From assembly GCA_024279715.1 (NCBI GenBank), contig JAJRRH010000175.1:1-36263 (forward strand): a stretch of DNA of 36,263 nt, given 5' to 3'. Position 1 is the stretch's first letter. The number at the start of each line of letters is the position of its first letter. The notes beneath the pieces were generated by a model, which searched no databases, had not been told where the DNA came from, and saw only the letters and a program-made list of their open reading frames with translations. Origin of the DNA: Bacteroidota bacterium (GTDB taxonomy: Bacteria; Bacteroidota; Bacteroidia; Flavobacteriales_D; JABDKJ01). The translations under genes and the position numbers were made by a program. Below, in pieces: positions 20,027-30,823 of this stretch.

Positions 20027-22042
20027 CTACTTTGATTCGATTACGAATTCTGTACGCCTGTTTCGAGCCCTTCCCTCTTCCGTTTTGTTGGATTCTATAG
20101 GATCATTGTCTCCATGACCTTTGAAAGTCAATCGCTCTGGAGACACTTTTCTTCCGATAAGGTATGCCATCACTCCGGCGGCGCGTTGCGTCGAGAGACT
20201 CTGATTACTTTCTTTATTCCCTACATTATCTGTATGACCGTGGATAGAAATTTTGATACTCTTATGCTTATTGAGATAGTCAGCAAACTCATTGAGTATC
20301 AATTGTGACATACTATTCAGCTCAGGTGAAGCTGTTGGATATGTAATATCATTGATACGGTAGGGTTTTCCTTCTTCAATTTTTTGAAGCGTAATGGTCG
20401 TTTTTACAACCGATTTCTCTTCTGTGTCTTTCTCTGAATACACATGTGCATCAAAGGCATATCCGTCCTTGACAACGGTGAGCACTATTGCTTCCCTTTG
20501 GATATTGATAATTTTAGCATATTCTCCGACACTATTGACCTTGATTTCGTCCACTTTTTTAGAATCAATATATTTTACCTCAAGTGTGGCATCCACTATC
20601 TCGTTACCTTCTTCATCTTTTAATTCTCCTTTTATAAGAAGCACCTTTTCAGGACGAGCAATTTCAGGCATCGGAAAAGTATATATATCATAACCTTCCG
20701 CTCCCGCAATACGGTTGGAGGCGTAGTATGCTTGCAAACCATCTGTACTCACAATCATACCATGCTCATCATATTCCGTATTGATAGGCTCACCAAGGTT
20801 TCTCGGCTTTGACCATGAACCATCGTCTTTTAACCTAGTAAAAAAAAGGTCGTACTTACCCACACCACCATATCCATCAGACGAGAAGTACAGGGTTTTG
20901 CTATCGCCATGCATAAAGGGTGATTTCTCATTGCCCGGAGAATTAATTACCTCACCCAAAGACTGTGCTTTACTCCACACACCCTTTTCATCACGCTCAG
21001 TATAGTAAATATCCATCCCGGGCACGCCACTTTTGTTTTTTATAGATGTCTCACGTGCTGTGGAGAAATAGAGTATATTACCATCAGCATTCAAAGATGG
21101 CTGGGACTCCCATCCATCTTTCGTATTGACTTCAGTCCCTAGGTTTTCGAAAGTTGTCCATTGGAATTCTTCTTTCTTATTTTTCGGGTTGGTTTGTTTT
21201 TCTAGTCTCGAAGTGTATATGTCACAATTATTATAGCCTTTCGATCCTGGCTTACATATGGTGATAAACATCTCCCTATTATCCACCGATATAGTAGCAC
21301 CTCCATAGTTGTCTCCTTGGTTAAATGGTGGCGGAAGTTTTATACCCTTATCAAAATCCACCTCAACATCTTCCCGTCTACTCATACAGAATTCTTCTAT
21401 CACCTTAGGTACAATATCGCCTTTGGCTTTTTTCTCATATTTACGGGTATAGAACATCAACTCATTATCCAAGGAGATTGTCGGCAGGTATTCATCAATG
21501 GATGAGGACACCCCTTTCACTTTAGTTTTGATGATATTAATGGTGCTATTAGCTGCTTTTTGTTTGAATTGTAATTCGAGTATTACATCATCAATATCTT
21601 CTTTTTTTCGATCGAAGTCACGAGGTAAATTATCTTCACCTTCCATCTGTTGATGCGATTTAAAACTCGTTAAAGCCAAGTTCCAATCCTCATTTCCATA
21701 GTGCATAATCCCAAGATAATAATACACATCACTGGAGAAATCTGGACATTCTTGCTTAACCAATTCAAGTTCAGAGATGGCTTCTTGATAACTTGTCCCA
21801 TTGGCTTTTGCTTTCCTATAAAGCTTTACTCCAAGCTGATAGTGACAAGGAACACAATCTTCCTCTATCGAAACAGCATCTTCTAGAAATTCGATTTTCT
21901 GAGTAAGGTTATACTTTTTATCTCTCGATTTATCGAGTAGCTTTACAAGCTTTTTATCGGTAGGTTGTGCACATTCTTCTTGCGCTCGTAACGACAACAC
22001 GCTGGTGATTAAAAAAACGACGAGTACTAGCTCTTTCATCAT
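20027..22042 (-). CDS. OmpA-family protein with TPR-like, PD40 beta-propeller and peptidoglycan-binding domains
   Basis: PD40-type repeats (SKTLYFSSDGYGGVGKYDLFFT); C-terminal ISIHGHTDNVGNKESNQSLSTQRAAGVMAYLI. Confidence 0.9.
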   Translation of the reverse strand: MMKELVLVVFLITSVLSLRAQEECAQPTDKKLVKLLDKSRDKKYNLTQKIEFLEDAVSIEEDCVPCHYQLGVKLYRKAKANGTSYQEAISELELVKQECPDFSSDVYYYLGIMHYGNEDWNLALTSFKSHQQMEGEDNLPRDFDRKKEDIDDVILELQFKQKAANSTINIIKTKVKGVSSSIDEYLPTISLDNELMFYTRKYEKKAKGDIVPKVIEEFCMSRREDVEVDFDKGIKLPPPFNQGDNYGGATISVDNREMFITICKPGSKGYNNCDIYTSRLEKQTNPKNKKEEFQWTTFENLGTEVNTKDGWESQPSLNADGNILYFSTARETSIKNKSGVPGMDIYYTERDEKGVWSKAQSLGEVINSPGNEKSPFMHGDSKTLYFSSDGYGGVGKYDLFFTRLKDDGSWSKPRNLGEPINTEYDEHGMIVSTDGLQAYYASNRIAGAEGYDIYTFPMPEIARPEKVLLIKGELKDEEGNEIVDATLEVKYIDSKKVDEIKVNSVGEYAKIINIQREAIVLTVVKDGYAFDAHVYSEKDTEEKSVVKTTITLQKIEEGKPYRINDITYPTASPELNSMSQLILNEFADYLNKHKSIKISIHGHTDNVGNKESNQSLSTQRAAGVMAYLIGRKVSPERLTFKGHGDNDPIESNKTEEGRARNRRTEFVIESK

Positions 22043-24852
22043 TGTAGCTTTTGGTCTGCTTGGTATTTTGCGTCTAAGATTATCTTGTCGGCCCGTTGAT
22101 TGGCTTTGGAAAGCAATTGATTTGCTTTTTCATCTGCTTTACTATTGAGTTTTTCCGCTGCTTTTTTAGCAGCTAACTTGGCGATTGGATTCGTGGCACT
22201 GTCTATAAGTTTCTTTCCCGCAGCGTCTGCTTCAGCTCTTACTTTATCTGCAAGTTTTTTTGCTTCTTCCTTCACTCTAGCTGCTTGTTTTTCCCCCGCA
22301 GCAATTATTTTATCTGCCTCTTCACGGGCTCGCTCTTTAGCGTCATCAATAACTTCTTCTTTCACTTGATTGATCTCTTCCTTCACAGTATTGATGATGG
22401 TTTCTTTGATAGATTCTCCTTCTGAGCCGACAACAGACACTCTTATTTTTGGCTGGGTCATCGTACCTGTGATATTGAAGTTCATATTTACAAATTGACC
22501 TACTGATAGATTTAACCCTAAGCTATTGATATTACCCACAAGACCAGACAGGTACTGATTGACATTATTGCCCAATTTGGAGACAGGTACTTTCATTTTC
22601 ACTAAGTAGTCAAGTTCTCCTACAATACCAGTGCTTCCACTTATATTGGTGGCTATTCCATCTAACTTGACATCAAATGGTTTGACAATAACTTTACCGT
22701 CTGCCACCTCGTAATCGAAGTTAATATTCTCAATATTTTGCTTCGACAATCGAGAGATATTTAATTTGTTTGCTAATTGGTTTAGCGGTTCAAATCCATT
22801 GACAAATAGCTTTTGAGAAGTAAGGTCTCCCGCACCTATTAAGGTTGTCAAGGTCGGATTCATATTTTTATCTAAGTCCATGGTCAATGATAGATCTGAT
22901 GAATACTTACCCGTACATTTGGACACGAGGGGTGCAAAACGCTCCATGGTACTGAATACTTCAGCCGTATGCGTCACGTCCATATTCTTTACCTTGTATT
23001 TGAAATCCACTTTCGGATTACCTGATGTGGTGGTGTATTTGCCATTAAGTAAGACGCTACCTCCCAACACCTTCATGTTAACATTCTCCATATTGGCTTC
23101 CCCTTTATTGAGCGTGATGAGTCCATTGACGTTGGTCATTTTTATTTTATCATAAAGCAATACGCCAATATTGGACTGTAGAACGAAATCAATATTCTCA
23201 GGTACTTCAAGCATATCTATTGTGCTGTCAAGCGCTACTTCTTCATTTTGCGCTACGACTTCTGTTGAGGCGTTATTCTCTATTTCGTCTTCCTCTGTCA
23301 TAAACTCATTTAGATCAATTCTCTTCGAGACCATGTCAAATTTCCCTCTAAGCATGTCATCTTTCAGATAGTACGCAAGGTAATTACTTACCTCACCTTT
23401 TAGACTAAAATCACTTGATCCCATTCGTATTTTACAATTTTTGAGGTCTAATTTTTGAGGAGCGAAGTCCAAGCTTGCGATATCCACGTATATGTCTGGC
23501 ATTGAGTCCGACTTTACTAGTAAATCCATCAGTATCACTTTTCCGTTAGCGACAAAATCTTCGTACCTCTCTTCTTCAATGGCACTCAATCTACCTTTCA
23601 AATCTACATCTGCGGTGATTAGCCCCTTTAGGTCTTTGTACTCTTCGAGATCAATAGTTTTTTCAATATCTTCAAGATCCAACTGAGCATCTATACTCAT
23701 ATCTATCAGGGGATCCGTCAGGGGATTCTTGAGATGCAATGAACCGTGTATCGGGCTTTCAGCTATCATCATATTAAATGAATTCATGTCAATACTGATA
23801 GCGTCAAAATCGGACCCTCCGGGGAAAATAATATTTGCTACGGTTTCTATCTGGTCAATTGACTCAGGTAGGTCTGGATACTTTATTTTTCCATTATTCA
23901 CGTTGAAGTTGACAGTAAATCCAGGCAGATTGGCATCATCATAAGTCCCAAATACTTTTCCATCGAGCTTGACGCCTCCTGTAGCTTCCATTCCTTCAAG
24001 GTCCGTTAGAAACTCATCTGGCACAAGGGATAATAAATTCTTAAGGGATGTTTTTTTTGCACTATAAACGATGTCGAATTCCATACCATCTTTGGGTTTC
24101 TCAACTGTGCCATTCGCTTGCAGATATAATTTATTGACACGCATACTATCCGCTTGCAATTCATAATGTGTGAAGTTATCAGTGATGTCAATATTGGCAT
24201 GAATTTCGGCATCCGCCTTGGACAAGTAATGAGTTCCTTCATAGGTCACATCCACGGTAGCCGCCGATGTTTTTGTTTTTAACGCATACATCAAATCGCT
24301 AAACGATCCTGTGCCTTGATGGTTTAGCCCTTCAAGTTTGAGATACATATCCAACGATCTATTGTCATACACGATGGATGAATTGGTTATGGAATAATTA
24401 TCCAGCATCAAGTTATAAGGAGAGTTTTCGTCTGTAGTAGTCGCAGGCTCATCACTGGCAAGCGCAATATCATAATTTGCGGTACCGTCTTTTAGCACCA
24501 GAGCATTTAGCTTCATTCCATCGATAAGAATTTCATTGACTTTGACTTTTTCACCATTGATGACAGTCATGATATCGATGTCAAATTTAGCATTGTTAAC
24601 AGTTAAAAACGGCACGCCTTCAAACTGATCTTTACCGCTAATATCCAGCATATTAATCTCAAAAGAAAGATTAGGGAACGAGGAAAACAAACTAAGGTCG
24701 AAGTCACCAAATTTGACCTCTGCATTGACCATGGTATTTATTTCTTTCTTGGTCATATCGACCAATTTTCCTTTAAAGATGAAGGGCAGCGATATGACTA
24801 TGACGACTAAGAGTAGGGCAATGATTCCAAATATTTTTAATGCTTTTTTCAT
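22039..24852 (-). CDS. AsmA-like envelope biogenesis protein with long charged C-terminal helix
   Basis: N-terminal TM then AsmA-type repeats; C-terminal Ala/Lys/Glu-rich region; ATGA overlap with the downstream OmpA-like gene. Confidence 0.85.
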   Translation of the reverse strand: MKKALKIFGIIALLLVVIVISLPFIFKGKLVDMTKKEINTMVNAEVKFGDFDLSLFSSFPNLSFEINMLDISGKDQFEGVPFLTVNNAKFDIDIMTVINGEKVKVNEILIDGMKLNALVLKDGTANYDIALASDEPATTTDENSPYNLMLDNYSITNSSIVYDNRSLDMYLKLEGLNHQGTGSFSDLMYALKTKTSAATVDVTYEGTHYLSKADAEIHANIDITDNFTHYELQADSMRVNKLYLQANGTVEKPKDGMEFDIVYSAKKTSLKNLLSLVPDEFLTDLEGMEATGGVKLDGKVFGTYDDANLPGFTVNFNVNNGKIKYPDLPESIDQIETVANIIFPGGSDFDAISIDMNSFNMMIAESPIHGSLHLKNPLTDPLIDMSIDAQLDLEDIEKTIDLEEYKDLKGLITADVDLKGRLSAIEEERYEDFVANGKVILMDLLVKSDSMPDIYVDIASLDFAPQKLDLKNCKIRMGSSDFSLKGEVSNYLAYYLKDDMLRGKFDMVSKRIDLNEFMTEEDEIENNASTEVVAQNEEVALDSTIDMLEVPENIDFVLQSNIGVLLYDKIKMTNVNGLITLNKGEANMENVNMKVLGGSVLLNGKYTTTSGNPKVDFKYKVKNMDVTHTAEVFSTMERFAPLVSKCTGKYSSDLSLTMDLDKNMNPTLTTLIGAGDLTSQKLFVNGFEPLNQLANKLNISRLSKQNIENINFDYEVADGKVIVKPFDVKLDGIATNISGSTGIVGELDYLVKMKVPVSKLGNNVNQYLSGLVGNINSLGLNLSVGQFVNMNFNITGTMTQPKIRVSVVGSEGESIKETIINTVKEEINQVKEEVIDDAKERAREEADKIIAAGEKQAARVKEEAKKLADKVRAEADAAGKKLIDSATNPIAKLAAKKAAEKLNSKADEKANQLLSKANQRADKIILDAKYQADQKLQ

Positions 24853-25041
24853 TTATTCATTCCTTTCTTTTGTTGGCTATGGTAGATGGAGGTTATTTCG
24901 AGCTCAGCCAACGGATTATAAACACAAATTTGCGTAATATTTATAACAAAAAAGCTGACAAAACCATCTTCCATCACCAATTTATTGTTTATCCCGAACT
25001 ACTATTTTTTCTTAGAGAATGTATATTCGATAAAGGTCAAG

Positions 25042-26082
25042 TTATCCTTTTTTGAAATCTGACAATCTTACGGTCATGCTGATATGATTTGTGGAGCCAG
25101 CATGATTGTAGGTCGCTCTACCATAGTTCAGCTTAAACTTACTTACACGCAGGCTCAGACCCCAAGATATACCGGATGTGGCGGGCTTTTGCTCATATCT
25201 CAATTCGGCTCTTCGTCTGAAGTTGTATCCAAATCGGAGATGAAAATTATCCGATAGGATAAATTCGGAGCCTAGTATGACATGGCGCATTCCTTTCTGC
25301 AATTGGCTTTCTTCTTTTATTTCAACAACTTGCCCTGTCAGTGGATCAACTTGATTGACGAAGCGTGGATCAAGATATGTGAGGTCCCATCGTTGCAAGT
25401 TTTCAAGGGTAAGGCTAAACCTTAGTGGTGACTTAGCGAGCTTTCGGGTAAGTCCCAGGTCGATTCCAAATGGCAAGCTAAGATCTTCATTAGGAGAGTA
25501 TTTTTTGATTGGAGTTCCGATATTTCGAATCAAAAGTCCTGCGCTGAAGTAAGTGTCTTTACTTACATAATTCCCAGACAAATCAAGTGCTATTGCCGAA
25601 GCATTGTAGTCTGCAAGGTTGGAAAGAATGAATTTCACATTCGACCCTATACTATACATTGAGTCTATCGCTTTGCCTGCTCCCAAGCTGAACATATACT
25701 CACCACTCGACACTTTGCCAAGATCATTTCCTGAGACATCTCTTGCGACGATATCGCCATAACTTATATATTGCAAGGAGGCTGAAAAAGTTGATAAATC
25801 TTGGTAATGCTTGGCGTAGCCAACTGTTCCATAATTGATATCAGACAGGTAACCGTTGTAATTAAAAACGAGTTGGTCATGATCTGTACTATCTAATAAT
25901 GATGGCATGACCAATGCTAGATTCAAATCTCCATCGGCGATAGAAATTATCCTTCCCCCAAGGGCTGCATTCCGAGCTGAATTCGGAAGGTTTATAAATT
26001 GAAATCCTGCCGAACCACCATACTGGGCGCTCAAGGGAATTATCATTCCCATCAGAAAGATTACCGCAAATATCTTTTTCAT
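25042..26082 (-). CDS. porQ: T9SS protein PorQ
   Basis: MKKIFAVIFLMGMIIPLSAQYGGSAGFQFINLPNSARNAALGG is PorQ-like. Start moved inward from the listed ORF (26133) to give a clean signal peptide. Confidence 0.85.
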   Translation of the reverse strand: MKKIFAVIFLMGMIIPLSAQYGGSAGFQFINLPNSARNAALGGRIISIADGDLNLALVMPSLLDSTDHDQLVFNYNGYLSDINYGTVGYAKHYQDLSTFSASLQYISYGDIVARDVSGNDLGKVSSGEYMFSLGAGKAIDSMYSIGSNVKFILSNLADYNASAIALDLSGNYVSKDTYFSAGLLIRNIGTPIKKYSPNEDLSLPFGIDLGLTRKLAKSPLRFSLTLENLQRWDLTYLDPRFVNQVDPLTGQVVEIKEESQLQKGMRHVILGSEFILSDNFHLRFGYNFRRRAELRYEQKPATSGISWGLSLRVSKFKLNYGRATYNHAGSTNHISMTVRLSDFKKG

Positions 26083-26141
26083 GAAGCTATACTTAGTAAA
26101 AGTAAACGTCATAAAAATAGAGTTATTATGCATAGGGGTTT

Positions 26142-27197
26142 TTATTTTGCATTGAATTCAACGATGATAGGAAGATGATCTGAGAATCCACCGTAGTATT
26201 TATACCCATAGGTTCTACTAGGATAACTCTCGTGATGTTTTTTATCATAATACATCATGAATTTCTCTTGATAGATTTTCATTCCTTGGGCTGTTGTAGA
26301 AATCCCTTCCCCCTCGAGAAGTGACTTGGTCACGATTGCTTGGTCCAACATACCCCAATCTCCTTTGTAGTTATACGTTCCTTTATCGTTGGCATTCAAC
26401 ACGTAAGCTAAATTATACAGGTCGCTTTTGGTCTTAAAGTCACCTGTAGCTCCTAATTCGCTGGTAATGCTCAAATTATCAGGATAGTCATTGAAATCTC
26501 CTACGATAATTATTTTTGCATTTTTATCATCCCCCATCACTTCATCAACTTTGGAACGTAATGCTCTTGCAGCTGCCACTCTTTTCGGCTCTGATTCTTT
26601 TGCTCCTTCACGACGAGAAGGCCAATGATTGACAAAGACGTTGAGTTCTTCTCCATTGATCATTTTTGTTTTTACATAAAGAATATCTCGAGATCGGTAA
26701 TTGCCTTTTATGAAACTTATACGCAGTGCTTCATGTGTCATTTCACTCATCAAGTCACTTCGATACATCAATGCCACGTCAATTCCTCGTCTATCTCCAC
26801 TCTCCTCATGAACAACGACATACTCTTTCCCCGGAGATGAGAGTTTTTTTGCAAGATCTTCCACTACTTTTCTGTTTTCAATCTCTGAAAGCCCGATGAT
26901 GGCTGGATTGTAACCATGCCTTTCCGTCATGGATTTAATCACTTTAGTTAATTGCGCAATCTTACGATCATAACGATTATCAGACCAGTTCTTTTTTCCT
27001 GCAGGAGTGAAATCATCGTCTAAGGTTTTGGGGTCATCTTTGGTGTCAAAGAGATTTTCTACGTTATAGAACACAAGATGAAAAGGCTTTATATCTTCCG
27101 TAGAAATATTGGAGGCTTTCTTTTTTCCACTTTGAGAAACACAGGATGGCAACAGTAGAATAATAAGACAAAGAGTTGCTATGTTTTTATATATCAT
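26142..27197 (-). CDS. Endonuclease/exonuclease/phosphatase-family lipoprotein
   Basis: Lipobox LLPSCVSQ; FYNVENLFD, IGLSEIENR, VGDFNDYP, SDHLPIIVEF motifs. Confidence 0.92.
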   Translation of the reverse strand: MIYKNIATLCLIILLLPSCVSQSGKKKASNISTEDIKPFHLVFYNVENLFDTKDDPKTLDDDFTPAGKKNWSDNRYDRKIAQLTKVIKSMTERHGYNPAIIGLSEIENRKVVEDLAKKLSSPGKEYVVVHEESGDRRGIDVALMYRSDLMSEMTHEALRISFIKGNYRSRDILYVKTKMINGEELNVFVNHWPSRREGAKESEPKRVAAARALRSKVDEVMGDDKNAKIIIVGDFNDYPDNLSITSELGATGDFKTKSDLYNLAYVLNANDKGTYNYKGDWGMLDQAIVTKSLLEGEGISTTAQGMKIYQEKFMMYYDKKHHESYPSRTYGYKYYGGFSDHLPIIVEFNAK

Positions 27198-28744
27198 CTT
27201 CTACGTCTACGGGTTGATTTTAATCCGAGCATACCCATAATACCACGAGTAATTTCTCTTATGACAGTTCTGCCCATCTGACGAACCATGGTATTTTTGC
27301 TTACTTCTTCAAACATTCCTTTTTCTTTCACCACTTTTTTTGCCTTCTCTTTCTGCTCTTTTATCTCCTCCTTATGGTCATCCTTAGCGGCGTCTTCAAG
27401 TTTCTTTTTTAGGATTTCATATGCGCTTTCTCTGTCGATCTCTTCGTTGTATTTGGTCACCCAGGCAGATCTTCTTACGACCTCATCTATCTCTTTGTCG
27501 GTGAGTATATCCATCCTAGACATAGGTGCTCTCATAAGTGTTGCTACCAGAGGCGTGGGCACTCCTTTTTCATTCAGTCCTGTGACCAATGCCTCTCCTA
27601 TTCCGAGATTTGTAAGTATGGTGGAGGTTTTATAAAACTCAGAATCGGGATAGTTCTCAGACGTTTTTTTTATATTCTTACGATCCTTGGCGGTAAATGC
27701 TCTCAAAGCATGTTGGATTTTCAATCCCAGTTGACTCAAAACAGCATCTGGCACATCCGTAGGATTTTGGGTTACAAAAAATATGCCCACCCCTTTAGAG
27801 CGAATTAATTTTACGATGGCTTCAAGCTGCTGAAGCAGCGCCCTAGAAGCATTATTAAAGATCAGATGTGCTTCATCAATAAATACGCATAATTTTGGTT
27901 TATCCAAGTCACCCTCCTCAGGAAAGGTGGCATAAATTTCAGCCAATAAACTTAGCATGAATGTGGAGAACAGTTTTGGTCTATCCTGTATATCCGTCAG
28001 TCTGAGTACAGACAACATCCCTTTTCCATCGCGAGTAAGTTGCGTAAAATCTTCGACTTCAAAAGATTTTTCACCAAAAAATGCTTCGGCTCCTTGTTGT
28101 TCTAATTCGATAATTTTTCTCAAGATAGTGGATACAGAGGCTGTAGATACTCGTCCAAATTCTTCTTTTATCTCTTCCTTTCCTTCATTGGTAATGAAAT
28201 TAAGCACTTTCCTTACATCTTTCAAGTCGATCAAGGGCATTTTATTGTCATCACAATATTTGAACATCAAAGCAATGATGCCCTGTTGGGTACTATTGAG
28301 TTCAAGAATTTTGGAGAACAGAACTGGACCGAATTCACTTATAGTGGCTCTCATCTTCACTCCTTTACCATTGCTTATCGTAAGCAATTCGAGAGGCATC
28401 CCCATTGGCATCCATGGGGTCTGGATAATGCTATGTCGTTTTTCAACATGTTTATTAGTCTCCCCTGGCATAGCCAATCCACTTAGATCACCCTTTAAAT
28501 CCATCAGCAAACAAGGTACTCCATGACTGGAAAGTTGTTCTGCAATTATTTGCATCGTTTTGGTTTTACCGGTACCTGTTGCGCCGGCAATTAATCCATG
28601 ACGATTGAATGAACGCAAGGGTAGCTTAACTTGTAATCCTTCCACTCCTTCACCGTCTAGTATCCCTGCACCTAAAATCAAGCTTTCATTCTTAAATGTA
28701 TATCCAGTTTCTATTGCTGATTTAAAATCTTCTAATCTTGCCAT
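27194..28744 (-). CDS. HerA-like / DUF853 ATPase
   Basis: GATGTGKTKTMQIIAEQL Walker A, CVFIDEAHLIFNNA Walker B, VTQNPTDVPDAVLSQLG; 4-nt overlap with downstream nuclease. Confidence 0.92.
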   Translation of the reverse strand: MARLEDFKSAIETGYTFKNESLILGAGILDGEGVEGLQVKLPLRSFNRHGLIAGATGTGKTKTMQIIAEQLSSHGVPCLLMDLKGDLSGLAMPGETNKHVEKRHSIIQTPWMPMGMPLELLTISNGKGVKMRATISEFGPVLFSKILELNSTQQGIIALMFKYCDDNKMPLIDLKDVRKVLNFITNEGKEEIKEEFGRVSTASVSTILRKIIELEQQGAEAFFGEKSFEVEDFTQLTRDGKGMLSVLRLTDIQDRPKLFSTFMLSLLAEIYATFPEEGDLDKPKLCVFIDEAHLIFNNASRALLQQLEAIVKLIRSKGVGIFFVTQNPTDVPDAVLSQLGLKIQHALRAFTAKDRKNIKKTSENYPDSEFYKTSTILTNLGIGEALVTGLNEKGVPTPLVATLMRAPMSRMDILTDKEIDEVVRRSAWVTKYNEEIDRESAYEILKKKLEDAAKDDHKEEIKEQKEKAKKVVKEKGMFEEVSKNTMVRQMGRTVIREITRGIMGMLGLKSTRRRRR

Positions 28745-28785
28745 GGTCTGTTTTTATTTGATTGTGCAAAGCTAAGTATTTCTAC

Positions 28786-28822
28786 AAAAAAAAGCTCCAC
28801 GTTATTTCGAAGAGCTTTTTTC
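28786..28822 (-). terminator. Rho-independent terminator after dodecin
   Basis: AAAAAGCTC...GAGCTTTTTT hairpin with A/T tracts. Confidence 0.65.
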
Positions 28823-28849
28823 TTTCATAAGGTTAGATTATCCCTGCGA

Positions 28850-29053
28850 TTAAGAATATACTCCAAAAGTTATTTTTACATTCACTCGATAATCTTCAAT
28901 TTGCCCATCTTTGACAGTACAACTCTGACTTTCAACGAATACTGAACGTATCTCTTTAACTGTTTTTGATGCTTCTTTTACAGCGTTATTTGCTGCATCT
29001 TCCCAACTCTTATTAGAATTGGCTAAAATTTCGATTACTTTTAAAATTGCCAT
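28850..29053 (-). CDS. Dodecin family protein
   Basis: 67 aa; KVIEILANSNKSWEDAANNAVKEASKTVKEIRSVFVESQSCTVKDGQIEDYRVNVKITFGV is typical dodecin. Confidence 0.95.
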   Translation of the reverse strand: MAILKVIEILANSNKSWEDAANNAVKEASKTVKEIRSVFVESQSCTVKDGQIEDYRVNVKITFGVYS

Positions 29054-29173
29054 TTTGATTCTTTTTATAGTTAATACTACACCTATTTGGTGTCTTTTCT
29101 TGGGGTTAAAGTTATCAATAAAACATGGACAAAACCGTATTTTATGGTAAAAAAATGGAATGAAGATATTCTG

Positions 29174-29181
29174 TACCTTTG
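29174..29181 (+). promoter_or_regulatory. -7 box TACCTTTG upstream of the 29257 gene
   Basis: Exact TAnnTTTG match in an intergenic region; no clear -33 TTTG. Confidence 0.45.
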
Positions 29182-29256
29182 TGTGGTTAAATAAAACTAC
29201 ATTTACATCTATATTTTAGACATCCTCTTTTTGTCAAAAAGAAAAATAAAAACATA

Positions 29257-29625
29257 ATGAAAGGATTTTTTATAAAATTGATAATTGGGCTGGTACTCAT
29301 TACAGCCTTGATATTTACCGTCAACTACTACTATCCGTTCAGTGAAGGGGTTCGAGCTGGAGAGCTTGTTAAATTCAGTAAAAAAGGAGTCATTTTTAAG
29401 ACATGGGAGGGAGAAATAAGCTCTGGCGTATCTGAATCTACTAGATTCTTCTTTTCTGTAGAAAAGAAGAATCAAGATGTTATTGATCAACTATTTGAAG
29501 TTCAAGGAAAGAACATTAAACTCAGTTACAAGGAGCGATTTTTTACTTTTCCTTGGATGAGCGACACAAAATATTTCATCGAACAAGTGGATGAGATAGA
29601 CTATATTCCTGGCGGGGTAGAATGA
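29257..29625 (+). CDS. Small conserved membrane-anchored protein
   Basis: N-terminal TM then GVRAGELVKFSKKGVIFKTWEGEI, a short Bacteroidota family whose database names may be misleading. Confidence 0.7.
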   Translation: MKGFFIKLIIGLVLITALIFTVNYYYPFSEGVRAGELVKFSKKGVIFKTWEGEISSGVSESTRFFFSVEKKNQDVIDQLFEVQGKNIKLSYKERFFTFPWMSDTKYFIEQVDEIDYIPGGVE

Positions 29626-29638
29626 AGAAAATCAAGGC

Positions 29639-29675
29639 ACAAAAAAAGCCGTCTTGTCAAATACAAAACGGCTTC
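29639..29675 (-). terminator. Rho-independent terminator for the initiator tRNA
   Basis: AAGCCGTTTTGT/ACAAGACGGCTT hairpin followed by T tract on the minus strand. Confidence 0.75.
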
Positions 29676-29679
29676 ATTG

Positions 29680-29752
<73 letters not shown>

Positions 29753-29799
29753 ATATATCTTTGTATGAACCTTTGTTCATTCGAATTTCTTAGGGACGA

Positions 29800-29807
29800 C
29801 AAAAGTA
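29800..29807 (-). promoter_or_regulatory. -7 box TACTTTTG upstream of tRNA-fMet
   Basis: Exact TAnnTTTG match on the minus strand, about 48 nt before the tRNA 5' end. Confidence 0.5.
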
Positions 29808-29846
29808 GATAATAAATTTAGATAATACTTAAAAAAAAGAAAATAA

Positions 29847-30722
29847 ATGTCACATAGATCAGGTTATGTAAATATCATCGGAAGTCCAAACGTTGGGAAA
29901 TCAACATTGATGAATGCTGTCGTAGGTGAAAAGCTCTCCATCATCACCTCCAAAGCTCAAACCACCAGGCACTTAATCCATGGAATCATAAATGGCGAGG
30001 ATTATCAGATCGTATTTTCTGATACGCCGGGAGTGGTAAATGCCGCCTATAAACTTCATGACCATATGATGAAGTTTGTACAAACAGCATTACAAGATGC
30101 GGATGTTATACTCTTCATTACCGATGTGAAGGAGAAAGAAATGAATCATCAAAAGACTTTAGAAATCATTCAGAAGATGGATGTCCCGGTGATTCTTTTG
30201 ATTAATAAAATTGATCTTGTAGATCAAGAAAGAGTGGAAGAGCAAATGGCACATTGGAAAGCTATCATTCCAAGAGCTGAAATCATGCCTATTTCAGCAT
30301 TGCATGAGTTCAATCTTGAGCAAGTGATGAACAAGGTAAAGGAACTGCTACCTGAAGGACCTCCATTTTTTCCCAAAGATGAATTGACGGACAGAAGTAC
30401 ACGTTTTTTTGTAGCTGAGATTATTCGTGAAAAAATATTTATGAATTTTGACAAGGAGATCCCCTATTCTTGTGAGGTAAAAGTGGAGAGCTTTGAAGAG
30501 GAAGAGAAGATTACCCGTATACGAGCGATCATATACGTGGAGAGAGAGAGTCAAAAAGGGATATTGATTGGTCATAAAGGAGCTGGACTGAAAAAAATAG
30601 GCACTCAAGCTCGAAAAGATATTGAGGCTTTTATTGATAAGAAAGTCTTTCTTGAAACCTATATTAAAGTGGATAAAGACTGGAGGAAGGATGGTAAAAA
30701 ATTGAAAAGCTTTGGATACTAG
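29847..30722 (+). CDS. era: GTPase Era
   Basis: GSPNVGKSTLMNAVVGEKLSIITSKAQTTRH, DTPG, NKID, C-terminal KH domain (GILIGHKGAGLKKIGTQARKDIE). Confidence 0.98.
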   Translation: MSHRSGYVNIIGSPNVGKSTLMNAVVGEKLSIITSKAQTTRHLIHGIINGEDYQIVFSDTPGVVNAAYKLHDHMMKFVQTALQDADVILFITDVKEKEMNHQKTLEIIQKMDVPVILLINKIDLVDQERVEEQMAHWKAIIPRAEIMPISALHEFNLEQVMNKVKELLPEGPPFFPKDELTDRSTRFFVAEIIREKIFMNFDKEIPYSCEVKVESFEEEEKITRIRAIIYVERESQKGILIGHKGAGLKKIGTQARKDIEAFIDKKVFLETYIKVDKDWRKDGKKLKSFGY

Positions 30723-30823
30723 GTATGCATACTAGGTTTCCCCTTTTCAAAATAACCTAGTTCTACCATGCAACCTTTCTCTAAAAAAGGTGTCTTAGGA
30801 GAAACATATAATTCTCAATCGTA

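Noticed and set aside
22039-22400. Lys/Ala-rich C-terminus as a separate gene such as an F0 b-like subunit
   Set aside because: It is in frame and continuous with the AsmA-like protein, with no separate start.
27957-28526. 189-aa plus-strand ORF
   Set aside because: Antisense to the HerA/DUF853 ATPase gene; shadow ORF.
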